Assembly: GCF_000757885.1 (NCBI RefSeq)
Contig: NZ_JQCR01000002.1
Location: 1,240,001 to 1,304,000, forward strand
DNA from: Paenibacillus wynnii
Lineage (GTDB): Bacteria > Bacillota > Bacilli > Paenibacillales > Paenibacillaceae
Length of the DNA stretch: 64,000 nt
Reading direction: 5' to 3'
Shown here: positions 35,353 to 45,700 of the stretch, piece by piece
How positions within the stretch are numbered: the first letter of the stretch is position 1
Layout: the number at the start of each line of letters is the position of its first letter
Notes under the pieces: model-generated
Database searches by the model: none
The model's input: the letters and a program-made list of their open reading frames with translations, nothing else
What the model was told of the DNA's origin: nothing
Position numbers and translations under genes: made by a program

Positions 35353-37561
35353 CTTCCTCCAGCCTCCTGAGCATAAAAGCCAATTTACGAGCAGTTTGCG
35401 GATGTTTGGCCGCAGGCGGAGTTTGGCCAGCTGCCCATTTCATATAGAGCGGAGAAGCATCCTCCATGAGCTCTTGAATATTTACCGTTACGCCAGCACC
35501 ACTACCAATAGCACCCTTAATCAAGTTCAACAGGACTCGGCGAACCGAGGAGTGGCTCCCTTGGATTCGTGGTAGTATCTTTTGCAGCAGTTGCCAGTCA
35601 AAGGCTTCTTCCTCACTCATCAGCTTGTACCGATCGTTATAAATCATATAGAAGCAAATCGCATCACGCACCCGAAAGCCCACATGAGCATGAATATCCT
35701 CAAGCAAGGCATTGATCTTTACCAATCTCTCAGTCGTCCGGACAACGAGCTCTTTGTTGACATCATAGGCATCTACTAACTGCAAATAATCGGAGCGCAG
35801 GAAAAGATGATTCAGTTCGGCAGCGTCAGGGCTATCAATAGTCTCTGCCTGCTCACCCAAATCCGGATACTGTTGCAGATTGATGTAATTGAACTCTAGC
35901 GTATTGGCGCGGTCGAGTACTTTTTTGCTAAAAGGATGTGTTGTCTCGTCCATGTTCACTGTCCCGATAAAGAACACATTCTCCGGGATGCCAAGACTGC
36001 CATACTCCTCTTGATCCTCAGGCGTATCCAGCAAGGTAGGGGAGATAAGGTCCTGCGTCTTAATCTTTCCCTCTCTCCACTCCTGCGTTTCCAGCACACT
36101 TAACATATCACTGAAATAATGCTCCACCCGTGCCAAATTCATCTCATCCAGGCAGATAAAATAAGGCTTGTACTGATTCTCCGGTTTCTGTGCATCCACT
36201 AACACCTTAGTAATCGGACCCGGCTGGAACCTCCCCGAAAGGTCCTTATACCCTAATATATCCGCAGGATCACTCCAATCCGGCCGTACTGGAATCAAGG
36301 CAAACTGACTGTTATCCCTCGTTGCACCAAGAGCCTCTGCAAAGAGCTTCACCAACCGAGTCTTCCCCGTGCCCGATATCCCCGCCAAGATGACAAAAGG
36401 TTTAGTCTTCAGCGAGAGGTAAAAGTTCTCGATAAGGTGCTCAGGGAAGAAGAAGCCTTGGCGGAGGATGTGGGATTGGATTTGGTGGAGGATACCTGTT
36501 ATTTGTACGTCCTTCAGCGGCTCAGCTTCATATGTCACTACTTCCACTTCCTCATCATCAGCTTTATTACTCGCAGAAGTCACAGTATCAACGTATAGAC
36601 GGTAATCTTCTATAACATTCTCAAGATCTCGAATCAGTTGTTCATCTTTCGGAACGCTTCCCTTCTCGTACTTAATGTATGCAACAGTTGAAACCTGATA
36701 ATCTTGACCAAGACCACTATCCATGAGACGAATATTCTCATCCTTAGTCATATGGGTCAGAGCAAGGAGCTCTCGAATTTCTTGTGTTCGGTTTCGTAGA
36801 TAAGCATAGCCTTCTCTACGTCCCTTCTCTTGAATAGGTACCGTCACTCCTTGGTTAAACGTAAGATAGACAGCTCCCATATCCTCAGCGAACAGATACA
36901 CAACATATTCCCCGTGCTGAGTCGTTTCCGTGATTCGTTTATCCAGGATTGCTAGCCAAGGAACCGTTGCCCAATTCCCTTGTCCAACGGAACCTTGAAC
37001 TTTATATTGTTCATCTATAAAAGGTAATGCTTTGAGCTCAGAAGGAAGTGTTTGACGAAACAATGTACCAAGTGCATGACCCGCGAAGGGTTCCTTTTTG
37101 GCAGAAGTGTACTCCGCCATGATCTTCTCCAGATAACCTTGCAAAGAGAAATGCTGCAAAGCGGCGTTGTAAGACCCGAGTTCGTCATAGGCCAGACTCT
37201 CCAAATTTGAAAGTCCCTCTTCTCCTAGCTGGCTTCGAATCTGGCTATGAAAACCTATCGTGTTATCTTCCGAATTCACAAACAAAATATGCGAAAGCGC
37301 ATTAACAGGACTGTTAATAATATCTTTAAGCTGACTTTTAGGAGCATCCTTCCATAGCTCCCGCCCTGGTGGCTGATCTACCCGGTTTCCTCTTTCCTGT
37401 TCAGCTATAAAGTAGTTAAGAAACCGCTCCTTAACTCGATCGAACGAACCCCTCTCCTGATCGGTTACTCTCAGCTCTTCAATTAAAGATAGGATTAGGA
37501 CCATCTTATATGATTTTTGCTTACGCTTGAAAATCTGTGTGATTGTTTCCGAAAATGCCAT
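35324..37561 (-). CDS. McrB-like AAA+ NTPase with MrcB N-terminal (DUF3578-like) domain
   Basis: 745 residues. An N-terminal region (1 to about 170) is followed by a DUF3578-like module (GQGNWATVPWLAILDKRIT at about 193, VYLTFNQGV) that in this family reads DNA. The AAA+ motor has Walker A AGISGTGKT at about residue 392, Walker B ICLDEMNLARVEHY at about 470, and the sensor FIGTVNMDETTHPFSKKVLD. The Walker B form LDEMNLA is diagnostic of McrB. It pairs with the DUF2357 nuclease just downstream. Confidence 0.9.
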   Translation of the reverse strand: MAFSETITQIFKRKQKSYKMVLILSLIEELRVTDQERGSFDRVKERFLNYFIAEQERGNRVDQPPGRELWKDAPKSQLKDIINSPVNALSHILFVNSEDNTIGFHSQIRSQLGEEGLSNLESLAYDELGSYNAALQHFSLQGYLEKIMAEYTSAKKEPFAGHALGTLFRQTLPSELKALPFIDEQYKVQGSVGQGNWATVPWLAILDKRITETTQHGEYVVYLFAEDMGAVYLTFNQGVTVPIQEKGRREGYAYLRNRTQEIRELLALTHMTKDENIRLMDSGLGQDYQVSTVAYIKYEKGSVPKDEQLIRDLENVIEDYRLYVDTVTSASNKADDEEVEVVTYEAEPLKDVQITGILHQIQSHILRQGFFFPEHLIENFYLSLKTKPFVILAGISGTGKTRLVKLFAEALGATRDNSQFALIPVRPDWSDPADILGYKDLSGRFQPGPITKVLVDAQKPENQYKPYFICLDEMNLARVEHYFSDMLSVLETQEWREGKIKTQDLISPTLLDTPEDQEEYGSLGIPENVFFIGTVNMDETTHPFSKKVLDRANTLEFNYINLQQYPDLGEQAETIDSPDAAELNHLFLRSDYLQLVDAYDVNKELVVRTTERLVKINALLEDIHAHVGFRVRDAICFYMIYNDRYKLMSEEEAFDWQLLQKILPRIQGSHSSVRRVLLNLIKGAIGSGAGVTVNIQELMEDASPLYMKWAAGQTPPAAKHPQTARKLAFMLRRLEEDGFTSFWLS

Positions 37562-37858
37562 GTGAGTCCCCCAAGATTTTTAACGATTTTTAGTAGTCTG
37601 AAGCTCTTATAATGAAGTTTGCGAATCGCTGAATTTGTAATGTATGATTGACTTAGTCCATCAAATGGATTTGAATTTGGGAAAATAAAGGCTCTGGGTT
37701 CTCCTTCTTTAAATAGCAATCCTCATTCAATCTAGACTTACAATATGTATGGTTATTCGACAATATGGGAACATATCCCTTTAATCAGATTATGAGTGGA
37801 AGCCTTAACACTTTTAAATGATTTGCATTGAAAGAAGCGGAAATACCCTAAATATATA
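37562..37858. other. AT-rich spacer upstream of the McrB-like gene
   Basis: No open frame of note and no strong hairpin. It presumably carries the promoter of the McrB/DUF2357 operon; no clear -35/-10 pair stands out. Confidence 0.4.
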
Positions 37859-37885
37859 CAAAAAAAGACTGTCGCATGGACAGTC
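37859..37885 (-). terminator. Terminator of the Spo0E-like gene
   Basis: GACTGTC / GACAGTC with a 5-nt loop (37867-37885), followed on the minus strand by seven T. Confidence 0.85.
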
Positions 37886-37921
37886 CAAATATAAAGTATG
37901 CGTATGCCTTTTGTTTCCGTC

Positions 37922-38419
37922 CTAATCCGAGAGAACAGAAGGAGCAGTAAGGGCATTAGCAAGCTGCATACCATCCTTTAGTCCTTGTAGATATAGACGT
38001 TCATAGAGAACAGCCTGCTTCAATTGAAGCTTATCCTCCCAATATTCAAACTCTGGCATACTTGCAAAGCCCATGGAGTCAAACAACGCTTGGAAAGCTT
38101 TGCTCTCTTCTTCAAAAGCATGCCTAGGTTCGGATTGATATTCTATCTGTGCGGTTATCTCGTTTAATCTGCCTTGCATCGTTTGTACAAACCATGCTGG
38201 AAAGTTCACCACATCTCCTCCAAGATAGAAGTTTAAATGAAAATCCTCTGAAGCTCCACCTTTTTCTTGATACATCTGATTAATGAGCTCGTCCACCCTA
38301 CGGCTCTGAGCCTGAAGCGGCTCATTACTACTGAGTGGAATTCCCTGCTCCAGTGATCTCTGTCCGAGTTCATTCAGCTTGCGCTTTTCCTCCTCATATT
38401 TGTGCATCAGATGTTGCAT
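37922..38419 (-). CDS. Hypothetical protein with Spo0E-like N-terminal motif
   Basis: 165 residues. Residues about 8-50 (EEKRKLNELGQRSLEQGIPL, then QSRRVDELINQMY) resemble the two helices and the S-x-x-L/V-D signature of Spo0E-type aspartyl-phosphate phosphatases; the remainder is unrecognised. Spo0E proteins are usually about 50-90 residues, so this one is extended. It is divergent from the XRE gene at 38571, with an inverted repeat between them. The assignment is moderate only. Confidence 0.5.
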   Translation of the reverse strand: MQHLMHKYEEEKRKLNELGQRSLEQGIPLSSNEPLQAQSRRVDELINQMYQEKGGASEDFHLNFYLGGDVVNFPAWFVQTMQGRLNEITAQIEYQSEPRHAFEEESKAFQALFDSMGFASMPEFEYWEDKLQLKQAVLYERLYLQGLKDGMQLANALTAPSVLSD

Positions 38420-38469
38420 TACACCCCCTCCTTCCTGGAAAAGCTATGTCTGTAGACGATGTACAGAAA

Positions 38470-38521
38470 TTTTAATGCGTTTATCGGTTTATTTTATTTT
38501 AATTCGATATTCGCATTAAAA
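38470..38521. promoter_or_regulatory. Inverted repeat between divergent genes, candidate XRE operator
   Basis: TTTTAATGCG (38470-38479) and its exact complement CGCATTAAAA (38512-38521) lie 42 bp apart, centre to centre, in the 150-bp gap between the Spo0E-like gene and the XRE regulator. The sequence between them is very AT-rich. Four helical turns of spacing would put both arms on one DNA face. Confidence 0.5.
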
Positions 38522-38570
38522 CAACGGTTACCTCGCATACAATTTGGTTAAATTGTGAGGTGACACCGAA

Positions 38571-38819
38571 ATGAAACATCGCAAAGAGCCCCCAGGTGAC
38601 AAAAACATCATTGGGACCCGAGTTGTAGCAATCCGAAAAGTTAAGCAAATGAAACAAAATGAATTCCTCGCCAAGTTACAAACTTTCGGTTTAGATATCA
38701 GCCCAACCAGTTTATCGCGATTGGAAGGTCAGCATAGACTTGTACAGGATTATGAGGTAGTTGCCATTGCGAAAGCACTGGAGGTTTCTGTTGGGGAGTT
38801 GCTAGGGGAGAGTAGGTAA
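38571..38819 (+). CDS. XRE family transcriptional regulator
   Basis: 82 residues, essentially one helix-turn-helix domain: IGTRVVAIRKVKQMKQNEFLA, then SPTSLSRLEGQHRLV and DYEVVAIAKALEVSVGELLG. GAGGTG precedes the ATG by 9 nt. It probably controls the divergent gene and possibly the neighbouring defence genes. Confidence 0.85.
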   Translation: MKHRKEPPGDKNIIGTRVVAIRKVKQMKQNEFLAKLQTFGLDISPTSLSRLEGQHRLVQDYEVVAIAKALEVSVGELLGESR

Positions 38820-39066
38820 GGGTAGTGAGGTAGGACTTTTAGTGCTGGAGATTCTTATTTTCTTTATTAAATGTCTTATATAGATCAGCCAACTTTTCGA
38901 ATAAACATTTATACATTGTTTTCCCCCTACCCGAGTATCCTTTAAATCTAAATATCGGCCCATTATAAAGGCAAAATAATACCTTCTCAATGAAGAGAAG
39001 GTATTCACACTTAACGAATTTTCACATAAAATTAAAGGAATTATGGCTATATTTCTAGTGTACATT
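38820..39066. other. AT-rich non-coding region after the XRE gene
   Basis: I see no gene here. A terminator-like hairpin (39067-39092) closes the region on the plus strand. Confidence 0.4.
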
Positions 39067-39092
39067 ACCTCATGTTTCACATGAGGTTTTTT
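39067..39092 (+). terminator. Terminator-like hairpin
   Basis: ACCTCATGT / ACATGAGGT with a 4-nt loop, then six T on the plus strand. Confidence 0.7.
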
Positions 39093-39117
39093 GCAAGTCT
39101 TTTTATTAAACTTTGCA

Positions 39118-39289
39118 TTAATGCATTTGATCTATAATCCGTTGTAGTCCTGTTAAATTCCCTTTACCCAAAGTAGAGTAATACTCTATATGTTGCTGAA
39201 CAGCTTTTAAAGCATTTCTGTAGGATTCTTCGCCAAACTCTTGTTTGATTTTTTCGAGCAAGAATTTATTAGTAGCAGCCCTTACTCAT
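39118..39289 (-). pseudogene. Small gene broken by a one-base insertion near its start
   Basis: The frame to TAA at 39118 reads ATNKFLLEKIKQEFGEESY, then LKAVQQHIEYYSTLGKGN and LQRIIDQMH. Upstream, ATG-AGT-AAG (39289) is in another frame; deleting one G would give MSKAATNKFLL as the start of a protein of about 57 residues. The family is not recognised, though the helix-rich composition would suit an antitoxin or small DNA-associated protein. Confidence 0.45.
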
Positions 39290-39337
39290 ATCTAAAGTGA
39301 TCTCCACTTATTTATCCTCTCCATGATCTTTTTTTAA

Positions 39338-39788
39338 TCAAACCTTTTCTACCACATCAATAATTTGCTTGCTCATGTATTCCTCACGAATTTCATAAAG
39401 GGTTTTACCACTCCTTTTTAGAACAGAAAAATCATACGTTGCTATATTCGACCACCCAAATACTTCCTTCAACCGTGGCATAGCTTGCAGCATATCGAAT
39501 AGCCTGGAACTCGAATGCCTCTTTTCTATTTTCAATATCTTTTCGATCACGTTTAATTTCTATCAATACAATATTTCCATTATTATCAACAGCTGTTAGA
39601 TCGCTTCTTCCAAGACTTTTATTTTTCACTTGGCGTCCTACTATAAGCATTGATTCTTCATCATCACAGAGTATTTCAATACTATTCCTAAGAATCTCCT
39701 CTATATCACTCTCTAACATCCCAAGTTCCGCAAAAGTTACAACATCAACCCTTGAAGCCTTTTTATTTGTAATATTAATATTATACAT
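39338..39788 (-). pseudogene. DUF91-like PD-(D/E)XK nuclease, frameshifted C terminus
   Basis: The ATG at 39788 (GGGGG upstream) starts a frame of 118 residues that ends at 39432. It holds a nuclease core, GRSDLTAVDNNGNIVLIEIK (Asp ... Glu-x-Lys), then EAFEFQAIRYAASYA, as in DUF91/NucS-like endonucleases. An overlapping frame continues to 39338 with plausible protein (YDFSVLKRSGKTLYEIREEY), suggesting a frameshift near 39430-39490. The full-length family is longer. It begins 27 bp inside the stop region of the HNH gene, so both belong to one transcript. Confidence 0.6.
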
Positions 39789-39814
39789 ACATAACCCCCA
39801 CCTTATAAGAATCA

Positions 39815-41620
39815 TCATTCAAAATCTAAAGCATACTTTTCAAGTATTACTTCTCTATCATGCAAGTCAGTAAAGAATCTGATATCATTAATTATCTGCT
39901 CAATATCTTCTTTTAATAAATTCGTTTTTTTATTTTCAAGTATTATTAAGAAGGCTCTAAATAAGTAATCAACTCCAAATCCATTAATAGTAGTATCTTC
40001 TATTGATTCGATCAGTCCACTAACTGAATGTATAAGCTCTTCTTTAGAATGACAGATAGCAATGTTTAATTTGTTGCAAATATAAAATAGATCTACTGTT
40101 TTTGATCGTTTAATAGAGATAATAATAGAATTATAGATTCCTAAAAAATCTTGTTTTCTGATTCTGTATCGCTTATGGGGATTTACATGAAAGTACCTTT
40201 GTATTAACGATACAATCTCATATAAATCTTTTGCACAATTAACCTCTTTGTATTTACAGTAATAAACTTTCTCAAAGACATTGCGTTCAAAAAAGTTATC
40301 TTGATCTTTGTTTAATTTGCGTTTAGTTACACTTCTGCCAAGTACTTTTGGCATCAACTCATTCACAAACCAATTGTACGCAGTCTCAACATTCCAGTTT
40401 TGCTTTTTATTAATACTCTCTAATCCTCTACTATCTAAATCCTCAAGAAATTCAAAAGTTACACATATATCTTTTGATACCAATTCAGGATTTAAGACCA
40501 TTTCTTCCGAAAACTCAGCATGGTAAAACGCGTGGTATCCAAGATCATACTTTTCATGGCTTTTGTTCGTATATACCTTGATATAATGATAATTCCTATC
40601 AAATATATGCCATTCTGAATTCCCTGAATCTATATCATGTTTCATTGAATAATCTACAATTTTTCTCCATTCATTGTAACTAAGATTAATGAGTTTATAA
40701 TTATTTCTTCGTTTCGATAATGGGAAAGAGTACGATTTTAATGTATCTTCAATAGCAGTTACACACTCCAAATATTTAATAGCATAAGAATCAACTACAT
40801 CACACAGTACATAAATATCCTCAATTGATAATTTAATCCTGTTATTCCCCAAACGAACTTTCACGTTATTCAAATCGATAAAATCTTGATTCTTTAATTT
40901 AGACGGGGCAACTTCAACAAAACCTCTAGTGCCATATATAGGGTCAGTAAACAACCCATCAAATAACTGACACAATATGATTTTATTATCTAAAATCAAC
41001 ATACAGTCCCGTGCTTTTAAAGTATTAAAGTATATTATACATTCCGTTTCTGGATTATCATATTTCGGTAAAATTGCCTCTAAACCTATTCTTTTTTTGT
41101 ATTTTTTAAACATCTGTTTATAGTTTTTATCATACAATTCTTCTTGCTCAATAAATTCATCATTTTCATTACTAATAAAATTTACAATATCAGCTAAAAC
41201 ATGTTCTCTTTTCTTCTGATCTTCTTCAGCATCTATGTGAGTTTTAAGCATTGATAAATGTTCATCGTAATTTCGTTTTTTCTTTAAACTCTCTATTTTT
41301 TTCTCAATTACCGGAACCTTCTTCTTAACAACGCCAAGATAGAACATCAGTGGGCCTATATCAAACTCCATGTCACTTTTTCTGTTATTGTTAAACTTAT
41401 TTGTTGGTACAAGGTTATGTATACTATCTAATTCAAAATTTGCATCAAGCTCACATTGTTTAAGGATCCTGCCTAATTCATCAGGTTTGTCTTTGTAACT
41501 AGCCGGAATAATGTGATCTAATTCCATATCAGAGTATTCTAAAGGCATTCCAGTATAAAAACATTTAGTGTTATATACTTCCCAAATTGCTCTTCTTATG
41601 ATTTGGTCTTGTGACAGCAA
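39815..41620 (-). CDS. HNH endonuclease domain protein
   Basis: 601 residues. The N terminus has CFYTGMPLEYSDMELDHIIP and then HNLVPTNKFNNNRKS, a complete HNH nuclease fold (residues about 18-82). The remaining 500 residues show no domain I recognise; AT-rich codon use (many Ile, Lys, Asn) sets it apart from the core genes. It probably forms a restriction or anti-phage unit with the DUF91-like gene that follows. Confidence 0.8.
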   Translation of the reverse strand: MLSQDQIIRRAIWEVYNTKCFYTGMPLEYSDMELDHIIPASYKDKPDELGRILKQCELDANFELDSIHNLVPTNKFNNNRKSDMEFDIGPLMFYLGVVKKKVPVIEKKIESLKKKRNYDEHLSMLKTHIDAEEDQKKREHVLADIVNFISNENDEFIEQEELYDKNYKQMFKKYKKRIGLEAILPKYDNPETECIIYFNTLKARDCMLILDNKIILCQLFDGLFTDPIYGTRGFVEVAPSKLKNQDFIDLNNVKVRLGNNRIKLSIEDIYVLCDVVDSYAIKYLECVTAIEDTLKSYSFPLSKRRNNYKLINLSYNEWRKIVDYSMKHDIDSGNSEWHIFDRNYHYIKVYTNKSHEKYDLGYHAFYHAEFSEEMVLNPELVSKDICVTFEFLEDLDSRGLESINKKQNWNVETAYNWFVNELMPKVLGRSVTKRKLNKDQDNFFERNVFEKVYYCKYKEVNCAKDLYEIVSLIQRYFHVNPHKRYRIRKQDFLGIYNSIIISIKRSKTVDLFYICNKLNIAICHSKEELIHSVSGLIESIEDTTINGFGVDYLFRAFLIILENKKTNLLKEDIEQIINDIRFFTDLHDREVILEKYALDFE

Positions 41621-41882
41621 TATAATATGCTCCTTTTTATATAATGTATTATTTTATCAGCAGCCAATGTATGTTTTATAACTAATAAATGCATTATTAA
41701 TGTTCAAATCTAGTCATAACTACAGTTCGTCGCCTCCACCCTATTTCCTTCCATATGAAAGATATAACTGTTGTCATTAATTTGAGAGCCAAGGAGCTGT
41801 CCTATGGAAATATGCCCTTTGCAGAAGACTGGTGAAAAAACACGACATTGTTAGAGTAAATAACGTATTTTATAGAATAAAA

Positions 41883-42355
41883 TGAACTGTGACCCACAAG
41901 AAAGGCACTTTGAAAAAAGTGACCTGCCTGTGGGTTTTTTGTGTTTTAATCAGAATATTGAAGAAGGAGCGGGATATGGCTGTGGGAAACTTGACGGCAA
42001 CCTTCATCCAGAAGCCATATTTCACTCCGATCAGCGCATGCACTATACGCATCCTCAAAATCGGCTCCAAATGCAACAGACCGGATTTCAACAATCGATG
42101 TCCCACAAAGGGAACTGCTGGGACAATGCATCGATGGAGTCATTCTTTGGGCATATGAAAAATGAAATGAGTGTTCGAGATTGTCAGACCCTTATGGAAG
42201 TCGGGGCTCGCGTTTCGGAATATATTGCCTACTATAACTTCGAGCGATGCCAATGGACAATAAAAAAGATGACTCCTGACGAATTCAGAAGTCATCTCCT
42301 TACGAGCTAGCTATATGGGTGTTTATTAACTTTCCTCAAATCGGGTCACAGTTCA
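41883..42355 (+). mobile_element. Internally deleted IS3-type element with 13-bp terminal inverted repeats
   Basis: TGAACTGTGACCC (41883-41895) and its exact complement GGGTCACAGTTCA (42343-42355) bound a 473-bp segment. Runs of A flank both ends and could be a 3-4-bp target duplication. Inside is only the C-terminal part of an IS150-group transposase. Full elements of this group are about 1.4 kb, so roughly two thirds are missing, while the ends are intact and might still be moved by a complete copy elsewhere. Confidence 0.8.
42005..42310 (+). pseudogene. IS3/IS150-type transposase OrfB, C-terminal fragment
   Basis: The fragment reads HSDQRMHYTHPQN, then SMSHKGNCWDNASMESFFGH (with the last acidic residue of the DDE triad in MESFFG), and EYIAYYNFERCQW near its end. 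The first catalytic Asp lies in FHSD; the upstream Asp and the OrfA gene are absent. It cannot make an active transposase alone. Confidence 0.85.
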
Positions 42356-42707
42356 AAAAAAGAATAAGAGTGCTCTTTTAATAATTTTTTCTGAAGATAA
42401 GAATTTAAACATATTGCACCTTATTTTTATACGGTAGGGGCTTCTTTGTGCGTACAGAAAGATATTCAGAAAAATTCATGCGGGTATAATAAACTTTAAC
42501 TTCGGCTCGGAAGCAACAATGCTTTCGCTAGGCACTGGAAGGGATACAATTATTACAATTTTCCGAAAAAAGAAGCGAGAATTAACCCGCTCCCTTACTG
42601 CAAGACCATAGTCTTTCCTACCAAGAGTGAGCACCACTCTGCTGATGTGCGTACTGGCGAATACTAAAGGATTAGCAGATTACCCGCGTGCAGGAATTTT
42701 TAATATA
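42356..42707. other. Spacer between the IS remnant and the restriction gene
   Basis: It holds a repeat-like stretch (GGAAGCAACAATGCTTTCGC), a hairpin (GAAGCGAGAATTAACCCGCTCC) and, at about 42615-42660 on the minus strand, a short frame reading ASTHISRVVLTLGRKD that may be a sixth, degraded rlmD-like tail. No complete gene is present. Confidence 0.4.
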
Positions 42708-45700
42708 TTATTCCAAGTGTTCATTTATTATTTGTTCTTTCTCATTCTGCATGTTGTCTAAGTCTCTTTCAATTGCCGATATTTCATTCTCTAATTTTTC
42801 TGCCTTGTCCATTATTTCGAGTTGTTCACTAATTTCAGGAAGCGGAATGCTTATAGAAGAAAGCATCGTTTGATTGACACTTTTAATGTTTGCACCTTTT
42901 GGGTCTTTGGTAAGACTATTTCGAACAGCTTCCGTTCGTAAGCAATAACACAGATATTTAGAATTGACTTTTTCCGATTTAGTCCGAATTCTAATTGTAA
43001 ATCCTGAATATGAAGTCTCTTTCAATAGAGTATCAATATAAACAAACCGACCTACTAAATTAGCAGAGCCATTTGAACGAACTCCCAATATATCCCCAGG
43101 TTGTAATTTGTAACTATCACTCAATTCTCCATCAATTCTCACATCTATAAGTTTATCGAGATTAGGTGAGAAGTCTTCTAGGAAATCCTTTACACCTACT
43201 ATTGTGACTAAATCTCCTCTGCTATTTCCGCTATAATTTAGTCCATTTTTGAACTCCGCAAGGTCTCCTAATTTTTCAAGGGGATAGGTAAGGTCCGAAA
43301 AGACTTTATTTAGTTGATTATTTGCCTCAAGCAATTTGTTGCGAAGTATTTTTTCTTTTTGTTCAATAGTGTTTATTTCCTTTACTATTTTTTCTTGTAT
43401 ATGTTTTGGAGGAAGCGGAATTTTAAAGTTCGCTATCGTTTCATAACTAATTTCAATCTGTCCACTTTGACCTAACGCAAGACTTTCTAGATTTTTAAAA
43501 CCAACCCAGTTAAAAACATATAAAGCATATCTAGAGTCTATTAATTCTTTATTAAATCTAAGAATGGATATATGGCTATCAACAACAAAATCTCCTTCTA
43601 AATCGAAAAATGTAACTCTTCCAGCTGTACCTACACCAGATGAATTTAGTAATAGATCCCCTCTTTGTAGTTTCCTTTCATCTAGCACGAACTCAGAACT
43701 AACAAAATGTTCTTTAGAAAAATCAAACTCAAACAATCCTCTGGCCTGGCCTGATTTTATAATCTGAATATTCGATTTTCCATAATTAGCGGATTTACCT
43801 CTCTTTATCAACGTTGTTAAGTTAGCAAGTTTTGTCAAAGGATATTTACTTTTTATTTGAACTTTTTTTTTTACTCCTAGCGAAATTTGCTTTTCAAAAA
43901 CCAACTTCTTGAAGTCCAACAACTCTAGGGTGTTGAAAATCGCAATATTATCTGTGAGAGAATTCTCAATGTTGATGTTCTTTTTCAAAAAAGAATGATA
44001 AACGTAGCTGTTTGCCTTTTCAGGGTTAATGTGATTATCATCATCATAGAGTTTAGTAGTAAGTATTCCATTTTCATCACGGTACATCTTAATGCCTTCG
44101 TGTCCTCTACGATTACTAAACTCATAGCCAATAAAATCCTTCTCAGCTTGCTTTTCACCAACTTTTATTAACACTGTTTGTTGTGGATAAATCAAGAAGA
44201 AATAAAGCATTTTTTCTTGTTCGCGTGAAAAGACCTTCTCATAAAATAATTTATCTAATTCCTCTTGTTGTTCAGCCTTGGTTTTGTCCTTAAATACTTT
44301 CTTTTCTTTTAATTGTTTTATTTCAGTTAGTGAAGCGAACCATTTTTTGTAGTCTGCAAACAACTCTTGTTTTTTCATATTTTCATTAGGTTGTTTGTTC
44401 ACCAATGAAATGTAATCCGTAAGTTCTAATGTTTCAAATACTTCGTTTACATACTTACTAAATGCTATTCCGATTCCGTTTACCGTAGCGTCCACAGGTT
44501 TGCCAAAGAAGTTATTAATCGCGGATTCAATCTTTCTCCAGTGGTTATTAGACTTACGTTCTAAAAATAATGTAACTGTATTTGTACCTGTCGCCATAAA
44601 AGTGTTTGAACCAAATTCAGCAATGGCTTTTACTTCGAAGTACTTTAAGATCATTTCTCTTGCATCTGTATAAATACCTGAATTACTCAAAATTGAACTT
44701 GGCAGAATCACACCTGCCCAACCGCCCGGTCTTAAAAGTTGCTTAGTGCGTTCAATAAATAAACATTCAATTTCTGAACTATCATCCGTCAGACGATTGA
44801 AGAGGTTAAATGATTCATCACCAAACTTCAAAGTGTTTTTGAAAGCGGAAACTGAATAGGGCGGGTTTGCTACCAAAACATCAAATTGTCCGTTGTCTTT
44901 GGTATCGTCTTGATTCACGTCCTTGAGTTTGCCTTTGTAATCTATGCTGTTTTGAAAATGGTCTAATCCGTCAGCATGTATTACGTTTGCTAAACCGTCA
45001 CCGTTCAAAAAACAACTCACTTTAGCTGTTTTTACTAAGCGATAATCGGCTTCAATTCCGTAGACATATTCGTAAGCCCAATCAAAGGAAGATTCACGCC
45101 AACTTTTGAGTTTGGCTTTAACCGAAGGTCTTTGTTTGTTCGGGTCAAGGCTTTCAATGATTTTTTGCACTTCGTCCATCGCTTCGGTCAGGAAGTGTCC
45201 ACTGCCTGCTGCATAGTCAATTATATATGGCAAAAAATTGGTTTCATCATTGTTGATTTTTCGTTCAATAAGTTCACGAATGGGCAATGACGAAATAATG
45301 AATTTAGCTATTGGAACTGGTGTGAAAAATTGTCCTGCTTCCTGCTTAATACCTGTGCTTAATAGCAACTCAAAGAAATCACCCAAGAACTGTTGCTTAT
45401 GTCCGTACCGAATTTGATAAGGCTGAAGCAACTCTACCACTTCACGAACAACTCTTGCATTTTCTCTAAACGATTTTTCGTCAAAGACTTCTTTAAATGC
45501 AAATTCATTGTTTTTGTGCAATCGTACACGGGTAAACATATCACGAATTTGTTCTCTTACTTCAGGATCAAGTGCATAGAGTTTTTCTGCTACTTGCTCG
45601 TCATTGTAGTCGGTAACATCTTTGGTCAAATACTCTTTCATGCCTTGTTTATAAAGGTCTGAAAGACGCTTTTGCAATTCTTCATCAGTGTCTGATTCCA

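Noticed and set aside
32938..37561. Type I restriction or BREX components
   Set aside because: The Walker B form LDEMNLA and the DUF3578/DUF2357 layout point to McrBC-like type IV systems; no HsdR helicase, PglZ or BrxC-like protein is present.
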